Assembly (NCBI GenBank): GCA_041946755.1
Contig: JBHGBB010000097.1
Coordinates: 1 to 13,890 of the forward strand
Source of the DNA: JBHGBB01 sp041946755
Lineage (GTDB): Bacteria; UBP4; UBA4092; JAOAEQ01
Length of the DNA: 13,890 nt
Direction of reading: 5' to 3'
Part shown: in pieces, positions 6,314 to 12,259 of the stretch
Position numbering within the stretch: position 1 is the first letter of the stretch
How the letters are laid out: every line of letters begins with the position of its first letter
The notes under the pieces: model-generated
Told to the model about the DNA's origin: nothing
What the model saw: only the letters and a program-made list of their open reading frames with translations
Databases searched by the model: none
Translations under genes and position numbers: made by a program

Positions 6314-6550
6314 TCATTTCGGGAACAATCTCGCCCGAAGTTTCTCCCATACCTGATGCCAATACTCTTCCGGCGGACCCGGTTCTCGATTAAGTTCCGC
6401 TACTACCGTCCGGGTTTTCCGTAAGGTATATAATGCGCCCATACATTTAGCGCACCGTGTTAGATGCCGGTCGATTTTGGTTTTTGTTGCCGGAGATAAA
6501 CTTCCTTCATCATATTCAGTTAATCGACGGCGAATTAAAAAACAAAACAT
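6314..6550 (-). CDS. Soluble zinc-finger (ZAS-type) anti-sigma factor
   Basis: 78 residues. C3, H29, C33 and C36 form the zf-HC2/ZAS arrangement (Cys near the N-terminus, then HxxxCxxC in HLTRCAKC), with the usual intervening RRRLTEYDEGSLSP helix. The tail PPEEYWHQVWEKLRARL is the amphipathic segment often seen after the zinc finger. Such proteins bind and inactivate an ECF sigma factor, and the partner is encoded 12 nt upstream. Unlike the common membrane-anchored forms, this protein has no transmembrane helix. It is short for the family but appears complete, ending with TGA at 6314-6316. Start at ATG 6548-6550, without an evident Shine-Dalgarno sequence; translational coupling to the sigma gene is likely. 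Confidence 0.82.
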   Translation of the reverse strand: MFCFLIRRRLTEYDEGSLSPATKTKIDRHLTRCAKCMGALYTLRKTRTVVAELNREPGPPEEYWHQVWEKLRARLFPK

Positions 6551-6562
6551 AAAAGAAAATAA

Positions 6563-7285
6563 TTACAGCCATATCATAAAGCCGATCACTGTTATTAAAA
6601 AAAGAAGTAACCGTTTAACATTCGTATGCTGTAATTCCTTCTGTTTCGATTTAGTGCTATATTTCCCTTTTGATTCAACCTCAATTTTTGCTGCAGATTC
6701 ACCGCGTAACTCAATCATTAACGGCAGCAATTTCTGCCTTAATTTCCGATGCGATTGATATAAGGTCGCTTTAACCGTCCCTTCAGCGCAATCGAGAATC
6801 GCGGCAATCTCTTTTATTTTCAGGCCTTCCAAGTCATGGAGGATAGTTATGGTTTTCGCTTGCAGAGATAGGGAATCAATCGCTTTCCGAATAATGGTAG
6901 TTCGTTCCTGTTCCGCTACTTCTTCATCCGGGGCAATATTCTTTTTATCCGGTAAACTCATTTGGAATGTTTCTTCGGTTTCAGCAGAGGCGATTTCCAG
7001 GCTTGTGGTTTTCTCCCGGTTGGTTTGCCGAAGTTTATCGATTGCCTGGTTCACTGCCGTTCGGTATAACCAGGCGACCAGATTCTCGATTTCCGTCTCT
7101 TTTTGTAATGCATTGAATAGCCGGATAAAGGTCTCTTGCAGGATATCATCCGCATCGGCATGGTTATGGGTTAACCGGTATGCGGCGAAATATACCGTTT
7201 TCTGGTAACGCATTACCAGCGATTCAAATGCCGATTCGCTGCCTTGTTTTGCCTGAGATAATAATTCTTGGTTATCTATTTCCAT
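6563..7285 (-). CDS. ECF-type RNA polymerase sigma factor with C-terminal membrane segment
   Basis: 240 residues. Region 2 spans about 18-88 with the core-binding and -10 recognition segment (AFESLVMRYQKTVY, then HADADDILQETFIRLF, then WLYRTAVNQAIDKLR). An acidic linker follows (89-125), then region 4 (about 127-187) with a helix-turn-helix (GLKIKEIAAILDCAEGTVKA). It directs RNA polymerase to a small regulon and is probably held inactive by the adjacent ZAS protein. A tail of about 50 residues, rich in Lys, Ser and Glu, ends in RLLLFLITVIGFMIWL (225-240), which reads as a membrane helix at the extreme C-terminus. That is unusual for an ECF sigma factor and complements the missing helix in its partner. 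ATG 7283-7285 lies inside a palindrome and just after a sigma-70-type promoter; no Shine-Dalgarno sequence is seen. Confidence 0.88.
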   Translation of the reverse strand: MEIDNQELLSQAKQGSESAFESLVMRYQKTVYFAAYRLTHNHADADDILQETFIRLFNALQKETEIENLVAWLYRTAVNQAIDKLRQTNREKTTSLEIASAETEETFQMSLPDKKNIAPDEEVAEQERTTIIRKAIDSLSLQAKTITILHDLEGLKIKEIAAILDCAEGTVKATLYQSHRKLRQKLLPLMIELRGESAAKIEVESKGKYSTKSKQKELQHTNVKRLLLFLITVIGFMIWL

Positions 7286-7297
7286 ACCTTGGTATGG
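7282..7297. promoter_or_regulatory. Palindrome over the sigma-factor start codon (candidate operator)
   Basis: CCATACC (7282-7288) and GGTATGG (7291-7297) form a perfect 7-bp inverted repeat with a 2-nt centre. It covers the start codon and abuts the -10 box of the sigma gene. The centre is too small for an RNA hairpin, so a dimeric DNA-binding protein is a more natural reading. Confidence 0.4.
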
Positions 7298-7322
7298 TAC
7301 CGATAAATTACAACATTGTCAA
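7294..7322 (-). promoter_or_regulatory. Sigma-70-like promoter of the ECF sigma gene
   Basis: On the minus strand a perfect -35 box TTGACA (7317-7322) is followed after 17 nt by TACCAT (7294-7299, 4 of 6 matches to TATAAT). The -10 box ends 8 nt before the ATG, so the transcript would have almost no leader, consistent with the missing Shine-Dalgarno sequence. Confidence 0.5.
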
Positions 7323-7602
7323 CCGGAATCGGTATGATATTGTCGAACTAATATCCGGAATAAAAATAAAGTAATTCGCTTTCATAGACGAAGATGCGAT
7401 TCCTATCTAGCCAAGGCAGAACAAAATCATGTAATTGTGACAGAACCAATTTCGCTAAACCCTAATAAGTGGTATCATAGAAGAAGCTATTAATTAGCAT
7501 AAACAAAAAATATCAAACCCATACCTTAAACATAATTAAATAAGCAAAAACGTTTTGTTTTACAAAAGACCATTATATATCTTGAGATAGAAGACATCAA
7601 CT
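7298..7602. other. Intergenic region between divergent sigma-factor and dioxygenase genes
   Basis: About 305 nt with no gene that I can support. It holds the sigma promoter at its left end. At its right end there is an AT-rich stretch with the palindrome AAAACGTTTT (7546-7555 region) and a TATATA box near 7575, about 25 nt before the dioxygenase ATG, which could be that gene's operator and -10 box. The middle shows no strong inverted repeat or tandem repeat. Confidence 0.4.
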
Positions 7603-8451
7603 ATGAGAAAGATACCAGATAAACTATCAATAGATAAATCATCTATGCTTCCTAAAATGCCGGTATTATTTGTTGGGCATGGAAGTCCGATGAATGCGGT
7701 CGAAGATAATCAGTATACCGCTGCATGGAAAGTATTAGGCGAGAAACTACCCAGACCGAAAGCGATTTTGATGGTATCAGCCCATTGGCTGACTCAAGGA
7801 ACGAAAGTACATGAAACCAAACATCCGAATACCATCCATGATTTCTGGGGATTCCCGGAGCCATTATACCAGATTCAATATCCTTGCCCCGGTGCGGTGG
7901 ACGTCGCGAATTTGATAAAAGTATTAGTTAAGAAAACCAAAATAGATTCTGATACCGAATGGGGAATCGATCATGGGGCTTGGGTACCGTTACGGTATTT
8001 GTTTCCGAAAGCTGACGTCCCAATAGTTCAATTGAGCATTGATGCTTCGCAACCGGCATCGTTTCATTATCAATTAGGGAAAGAACTCGCTCCACTTCGA
8101 GAACAAAACATTCTGATTATCGCCAGCGGTAATATTGTTCATAATCTCGGCATGATGCGATATGAACCAGAGGCAAAGCCGTTCTCCTGGGCGGAGGAAT
8201 ATGATGAAGTAACGAAACAACTGCTGTTTGAGAGAGACCATGAACCGCTAATAAAATATGAACGATTAGGGAACGCTGCGGCTTTATCAATTCCTACTCC
8301 GGAACATTATTGGCCATTACTCTATGCCATCGCCCTGCAAGAGAAAGAAGACGCCATTTCTTTTCCCGTTACCGGTATAGCATATGGCAGCATTTCGATG
8401 CGCGCTATCGCAATAGGAATGTCTGAAATAAATCATAATATTTCTAAGTAA
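7603..8451 (+). CDS. ygiD: Class III extradiol ring-cleavage dioxygenase, LigB/DODA family (YgiD-like)
   Basis: 282 residues, cytoplasmic, close to E. coli YgiD (4,5-DOPA dioxygenase extradiol) in length and motif order. Metal-site histidines are H26 in FVGHGSPMNAVEDN, H61 in VSAHWLT and H235 in PTPEHYWPLL. Further active-site histidines are H79 (IHDFWGFP), H124 (WGIDHGAW) and H180 (ASGNIVHNLG). The family uses Zn or Fe(II) to open catechol rings; the natural substrate of bacterial members is uncertain, so the exact reaction is inference. I keep the ATG at 7603 because 24 residues precede GHGSPM, as in E. coli; M15 and M19 are alternatives, and no strong Shine-Dalgarno sequence decides. A pirin gene follows 47 nt downstream and probably shares the transcript. 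Confidence 0.93.
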   Translation: MRKIPDKLSIDKSSMLPKMPVLFVGHGSPMNAVEDNQYTAAWKVLGEKLPRPKAILMVSAHWLTQGTKVHETKHPNTIHDFWGFPEPLYQIQYPCPGAVDVANLIKVLVKKTKIDSDTEWGIDHGAWVPLRYLFPKADVPIVQLSIDASQPASFHYQLGKELAPLREQNILIIASGNIVHNLGMMRYEPEAKPFSWAEEYDEVTKQLLFERDHEPLIKYERLGNAAALSIPTPEHYWPLLYAIALQEKEDAISFPVTGIAYGSISMRAIAIGMSEINHNISK

Positions 8452-8486
8452 GATAATAACTATTTCGGGTATTTTACATAACCATG

Positions 8487-8492
8487 AAGGGG
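8487..8492 (+). promoter_or_regulatory. Ribosome binding site that decides the pirin start
   Basis: AAGGGG at 8487-8492 lies 6 nt before the ATG at 8499-8501. An earlier in-frame ATG at 8484 would put this sequence inside the gene, so 8499 is preferred. Confidence 0.65.
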
Positions 8493-8498
8493 AAATAT

Positions 8499-9401
8499 AT
8501 GCATACCATCCGCAAAATAACCAATACCTGGAAATGCCAGCCGACACTGGAAGGTGCTGGCGTTCGATTATGCCGGGTATTCGGATTCTATGAAGTCCCT
8601 AATCTCGACCCTTTCTTATTGCTAGACGACTTTCACTCCGCTAATCCGCAAGATTATATTAAGGGATTCCCCTGGCATCCGCATCGCGGGATCGAAACCG
8701 TAACTTATATGATTTCCGGGACGGTCAACCATGGCGATAGTTTAGGTAATTCCGGCAGTATCCATTCCGGAGATGTGCAATGGATGACCGCCGGGTCGGG
8801 AATAATTCATCAGGAGATGCCGGAACCGTATCGAGGATTCTTTCAAGGATTCCAGTTATGGGTAAACCTCCCGAAATCACAGAAAATGATGGCACCGCGG
8901 TACCGCGGGATAACAGCGAAAGATATTCCAGCCGTAGAATTAAAGAAAGATGTTTGGGGAAAAGCTATTGCCGGCGAATTGATGGGGACAAAAGGGCCGG
9001 TTAAAGATTTGGTAGTCGATTGCGTATATTATGATATCGAGTTGCGGATTGCTACGGAATTTGAGTTTCCGGTTAAATCTGGCATGAACGCGTTTGCTTA
9101 TATCTATCAAGGGGAAGTGAGTTTCGATAATAATTCGAACCATATTCCCGCAAGAAATTTGGTGCGGTTTGATGATATCGGCAGTATCCAGGTAAAAGCG
9201 ACTGAGCCTAATACCCGATTGCTCTTTGCTGCCGGGAAACCCTTACGCGAGCCGGTAGCATGGCGCGGTCCGATCGTTATGAACACCGAAGAAGAGCTGG
9301 ATATCGCGTTCGAAGAATATCTGCAGGGTACCTTTATTAAACATCCTCAATCGAAACGTTCTATCGAAACTCAGCCAGGAAAACTATTTTATAAAAGATA
9401 G
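8499..9401 (+). CDS. Pirin family protein (bicupin)
   Basis: 300 residues from ATG 8499. The N-terminal cupin carries the full pirin metal set: H60 and H62 (WHPHRGIETV), H104 and E106 (GIIHQEMP), preceded by LLLDDFHS and followed by GFQLWVNLP, all classic pirin landmarks. The C-terminal cupin (about 165-270) is typically metal-free. Bacterial pirins such as E. coli YhhW can oxidise quercetin, while others act as redox-dependent regulators, so both enzymatic and regulatory roles are possible. Pairing with an extradiol dioxygenase gene suggests defence against, or use of, catechol or flavonoid-like compounds (inference). The start is chosen by AAGGGG 6 nt upstream; an ATG at 8484 would add five residues. 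Confidence 0.93.
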   Translation: MHTIRKITNTWKCQPTLEGAGVRLCRVFGFYEVPNLDPFLLLDDFHSANPQDYIKGFPWHPHRGIETVTYMISGTVNHGDSLGNSGSIHSGDVQWMTAGSGIIHQEMPEPYRGFFQGFQLWVNLPKSQKMMAPRYRGITAKDIPAVELKKDVWGKAIAGELMGTKGPVKDLVVDCVYYDIELRIATEFEFPVKSGMNAFAYIYQGEVSFDNNSNHIPARNLVRFDDIGSIQVKATEPNTRLLFAAGKPLREPVAWRGPIVMNTEEELDIAFEEYLQGTFIKHPQSKRSIETQPGKLFYKR

Positions 9402-9679
9402 CAATCTGATCATGCGAATGCACATAACCAGATCATCTATTGAACTCCGCGCAATAATTCATCTCATCTTTAACTAAAAAATAGTGCAAATATATTTTTT
9501 TATTCTGTTATCCATAAATATTTATCTATTAACTTAACATTTTCTTTTCTTGAATAACTGCTCTGTTTCTTCCCAGTTATTTTGTTGAAGGGAGGATTTC
9601 TCTTTTCAGTAAATCAGAATTTCTAGGTATAATATTTAGTTTTCGTTAAGTAATTTTCAGGGAATAAAAACATTTAATT
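9402..9679. other. AT-rich intergenic region with possible leader structures
   Basis: 278 nt upstream of the permease. A hairpin AATAACTG (9553-9560) / CAGTTATT (9574-9581) has a loop containing TCTTCC. TCTTCCC (9568-9574) can instead pair with GGGAGGA (9590-9596), using one G-U pair. TATAAT at 9628-9633 within CTAGGTATAAT may be a -10 box for the permease; no good -35 box is seen. No small gene is supported after the GGGAGG motif. Confidence 0.35.
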
Positions 9680-10921
9680 ATGTATTTTGCCACCATCATT
9701 TTCATTATCACCTATATTTTGATTTCGTTAGGCGAGAATAGCCCACGCAAATTAGATCGGCCAACGGCAACCTTACTCGGTGCAGTATTGATGGTTATGG
9801 CCGGTGCACTTACCCGGTCGGAAGCGGTAGCGAGCCTCGACCTGAGTACCTTATCGGTTCTCTTCGGGATGATGGTATTGCTGGCGATATTAATGCAAAG
9901 CGGATTACCGACCTGGCTGGCATTGAAAGCGCTTAAACATTGCGGTACTCCGCAGCGATTATTAGCTTTCGTTGTTTTCACTTCCGGGATAACTTCTGCG
10001 GTTCTATTAAACGATACCGTTTGTTTATTAGGTACTCCGCTCTTATTAGAAGTAACCGAACTAGCCGCATTCCCTGCAATCCCGTTTCTATTGGCATTAG
10101 CCACCAGCGCTAATATCGGCAGTGTTATGACCCTTACCGGCAATCCGCAGAATATTATTATCGGCCATAATTCCGGCTGGAGTTGGTCAGGGTTTGCATT
10201 ACGGATGGTGCCGATAGGTATTATTTGTTTAGTCGTCAATTGGCTGCTGTTAAAAATGCTTTATCGGAAAGAATTAAAGGCTACGCATTCGATAGGACAC
10301 AAAATCGAATTACATCATATGCAGGTACAAAATCGGTTGGCGTTTCGGAGTGTGATAACGCTCATCGGATTAATGCTGGCATTTCTAGCCGGTGCTCCAT
10401 TGGATTTCGCGGCAGTATCAGCGGCAACCATTCTATTAGTCTGGGCGAACCGGCCGCCGCGCATGGCTTTGGAATCGGTCGATTGGTCGCTCTTACTCTT
10501 TTTCTCGGGATTATTTGTGGTTGTTGCCGGATTCGTTAAAGAGAATAGCGGGGTAATCGATTTATGGGTAACCAAACTCGGGACCGAAGTCCATTTGAAA
10601 AATATCATCCAGATTAGTTTTGATTCCGTTATCGCCAGCAATATTATTTCGAATGTACCGTTTGTTCTGATTATTGCCCACTGGGTTAAACGGATGGATA
10701 ACCCACAGTTTGTTTGGCTGCTGTTATCATTAACCACCACCTTTGCCGGAAACCTAACCCTATTCGGCAGTGTCGCTAATGTGATTGTTGCACAAGGGTC
10801 GCAGCAAAAAGTCCCGTTACGATTTACCGATTTCCTGAAAGCCGGAATCCCGATTACCATCGTTACGGTAATAGTCGGAGTATTATTACTCTGGCTGCTT
10901 TTAATCTATGGCTGGATTTGA
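9680..10921 (+). CDS. ArsB/SLC13-type anion permease (YbiR-like)
   Basis: 413 residues with about ten to twelve hydrophobic helices, so an inner-membrane transporter. Two family hallmarks sit at the pseudo-symmetric positions: LLNDTVCLLGTPLLL (109-123) with SVMTLTGNPQNIIIG (148-162) in the first half, and FAGNLTLFGSVANVIVAQ near residues 354-371 in the second. This inverted repeat with GNPxNI-type loops is characteristic of the ion-transporter superfamily (ArsB, SLC13/DASS, CitMHS). The variant with NDTVCLLGTP is closest to the YbiR-like group, whose substrate is not known; arsenite is not implied, and no ars genes are nearby. The ATG at 9680 lacks a well-spaced Shine-Dalgarno sequence (AGGGA is 16 nt upstream). 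Its stop TGA overlaps an ATG that begins a four-codon frame ahead of the next gene. Confidence 0.85.
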   Translation: MYFATIIFIITYILISLGENSPRKLDRPTATLLGAVLMVMAGALTRSEAVASLDLSTLSVLFGMMVLLAILMQSGLPTWLALKALKHCGTPQRLLAFVVFTSGITSAVLLNDTVCLLGTPLLLEVTELAAFPAIPFLLALATSANIGSVMTLTGNPQNIIIGHNSGWSWSGFALRMVPIGIICLVVNWLLLKMLYRKELKATHSIGHKIELHHMQVQNRLAFRSVITLIGLMLAFLAGAPLDFAAVSAATILLVWANRPPRMALESVDWSLLLFFSGLFVVVAGFVKENSGVIDLWVTKLGTEVHLKNIIQISFDSVIASNIISNVPFVLIIAHWVKRMDNPQFVWLLLSLTTTFAGNLTLFGSVANVIVAQGSQQKVPLRFTDFLKAGIPITIVTVIVGVLLLWLLLIYGWI

Positions 10922-10935
10922 TGCATATTCGATAA

Positions 10936-11829
10936 ATGCATAAATATATCAAATCATCTTGGCTATTACTCACCGCGATATGCTGTCTTAGCATTATCGC
11001 TCATGCTGATATTGTATATTTGAAAGATACAACGCCAATACCCGGGATGGTTCTATCATATCACCACGAAACCATAGCTATAGTTACCGACCAAGAAGGG
11101 CTTCAATCAATTCCATTCTCGCAAATAAGCCAAATTAAATTTGATGCTCCTAAACGATGCGCTATTGTGCAGCTACCTGATAAAAGAAATATTATCGCTA
11201 GAAATTATCGGATTGATTCGAAATATATCTATTATTCCGGAGGAAAAGACACTAAAATCGGGATCGCTTTATCGCAAATATCTGCGGTAACGTTTTTTCC
11301 GGTGGCGGCGGCTACCAAGAAACTACCGGTGCCCTATATCAAACAATTACCGGATTATTGCGGTGAAGCGAGCGTTGCGATGGCATCGGCATATTTCGGC
11401 AAGAAACTCGATCAGAAGAAAATCAATCAAGTTTGCGGAGTTAAAGTGAACCGAGGCGCATATAGCCGAGAACTAGAATCGGGAATTAAGAAATTAGGAT
11501 TTAAAACTAAAAGTCCTTATTGGTATCCCAATAAAACCGAATTGGATTTTTATGCTGATCGAAATCGGTTGTTGCAAGCGATAGCGGATAATCATCCGAT
11601 ACTCTTAGGATTCTGGGCGAATTATACCGATAAAACCAATGAAAATAGCTGGGCATTCGACCATTTTGTCCTGTTAGTAGGGTATGACCTGACGAAAGAT
11701 AGTTTTATCATCCATGACCCGGCTCGTAAGAAGTTTTGGACACTTTCCTTCTCCGAGTTCAGGAAACATCGGGAAACTAAGTTTCATACCTTTTTTGAAG
11801 TCGAATTTATCCGGCTTAAGCGGATTTGA
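10936..11829 (+). CDS. Exported peptidase C39-like protein
   Basis: 297 residues. A signal peptide (SSWLLLTAICCLSIIAHA, cleavage near residue 24) is followed by a small all-beta module, about 25-120, with VYLKDTTPIPG, IPFSQISQIKF and IALSQISAVTF, apparently two related strands-and-turn repeats of LSm-like character. The C-terminal domain (130-290) is a C39_2-type papain-like fold with Q137, nucleophile C142 in YCGEASVAMA, H243 in DHFVLLVGY and D261 in HDPAR. It probably cleaves or binds peptides outside the cytoplasmic membrane; stand-alone members of this family have mostly unknown substrates. It begins 14 nt after the permease stop and is likely co-transcribed. ATG 10936 directly follows a TAA that ends a four-codon frame starting at the permease stop (10921). 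The gene's own TGA lies within the left arm of a large hairpin. Confidence 0.85.
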   Translation: MHKYIKSSWLLLTAICCLSIIAHADIVYLKDTTPIPGMVLSYHHETIAIVTDQEGLQSIPFSQISQIKFDAPKRCAIVQLPDKRNIIARNYRIDSKYIYYSGGKDTKIGIALSQISAVTFFPVAAATKKLPVPYIKQLPDYCGEASVAMASAYFGKKLDQKKINQVCGVKVNRGAYSRELESGIKKLGFKTKSPYWYPNKTELDFYADRNRLLQAIADNHPILLGFWANYTDKTNENSWAFDHFVLLVGYDLTKDSFIIHDPARKKFWTLSFSEFRKHRETKFHTFFEVEFIRLKRI

Positions 11830-11860
11830 ACCCGAATTGGTTCGACCAATTCGGGTTCAA
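11826..11860. repeat. Long hairpin I at the end of the C39 gene
   Basis: Perfect 16-bp stem: TTGAACCCGAATTGGT (11826-11841), loop TCG, ACCAATTCGGGTTCAA (11845-11860). It includes the C39 stop codon. No T-tract follows on either side, so it is not a canonical intrinsic terminator, though it could terminate or protect the 3' end. Confidence 0.75.
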
Positions 11861-11884
11861 GTACGGTATTGCAATCAACCCAAG

Positions 11885-11915
11885 TTGAATTAAGCCCAAT
11901 TTGAGCTTAATTCAA
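11885..11915. repeat. Hairpin II
   Basis: Perfect 11-bp stem TTGAATTAAGC (11885-11895) / GCTTAATTCAA (11905-11915) with a 9-nt loop containing CAATTTG. Two further A-T pairs lie outside a G-G mismatch. Confidence 0.7.
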
Positions 11916-11988
11916 GTTAATCGATGCGGCTATATTGCCATATTTTTCAGTAACTCCTGATTAATCAATAAAATAAACTATTATTATT

Positions 11989-12020
11989 TTGAACTTTTGA
12001 CTAAATGGTCAAAAGTTCAA
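11989..12020. repeat. Hairpin III
   Basis: Perfect 13-bp stem TTGAACTTTTGAC (11989-12001) / GTCAAAAGTTCAA (12008-12020), loop TAAATG. The outer TTGAAC...GTTCAAG matches hairpin I, but the inner stem is entirely different in sequence. Confidence 0.72.
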
Positions 12021-12052
12021 GATAAAACCGAATCTCAATGATTTCCTGTTTT

Positions 12053-12089
12053 AAGTTGACCTATTGTCAATTTGCGAAAAGCTCAACTT
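12053..12089. repeat. Hairpin IV
   Basis: AAGTTGA (12053-12059) pairs with TCAACTT (12083-12089). The enclosed segment contains TTGAC/GTCAA and CAATTTG. The CAATTTG also occurs in the loop of hairpin II, and both hairpins are followed by GAT(T)GCG and CTATATT. Confidence 0.5.
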
Positions 12090-12131
12090 GATTGCGTAAC
12101 GCTATATTTATCAATAAAACCATATATCGGC

Positions 12132-12175
12132 TTGGCAGCCTGCCAAACTGATTTCTGGTCATTATATCCAGAAAT
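12132..12175. repeat. Two small hairpins before the 3' end of rsgA
   Basis: TTGGCA (12132-12137) / TGCCAA (12141-12146) with loop GCC, then ATTTCTGG (12151-12158) / CCAGAAAT (12168-12175) with a 9-nt loop. They lie downstream of rsgA (minus strand) and could form its 3' end; neither has a long T-tract. Confidence 0.5.
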
Positions 12176-12259
12176 ACTGAAATTTATCGGAAGGATTAAT
12201 TCAGGGTATGACTTACTGGACCATCTATAGATAACAGAGGATATTATTTAGCAGTAGAC

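Noticed and set aside
5985..6393. Plus-strand frames across the 58-residue gene and the GATTAC repeats
   Set aside because: Compositions rich in Phe, Leu, Arg and Ile without motifs; the minus-strand gene and repeats explain the openness.
6849..7208. Plus-strand open frame of 119 codons over the sigma gene
   Set aside because: The sigma factor on the other strand has both conserved regions; this frame is its complement.
9712..10239. Minus-strand open frame of 175 codons under the permease
   Set aside because: It is antisense to a convincing transporter with family motifs; its translation shows no domain and is the complement of helix-coding codons.
10315..10860. Minus-strand open frame of 181 codons under the permease
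   Set aside because: Same reason: an antisense shadow of the second half of the permease with no recognisable motif.
9680..10921. Arsenite pump ArsB
   Set aside because: The family is right but the loop motifs fit the YbiR-like group better, and there is no arsR, arsC or arsA nearby.
11826..12175. Integron attC array or CRISPR array
   Set aside because: The hairpins lack the conserved RYYYAAC/GTTRRRY core sites, there is no integrase, and repeats are neither identical nor evenly spaced.
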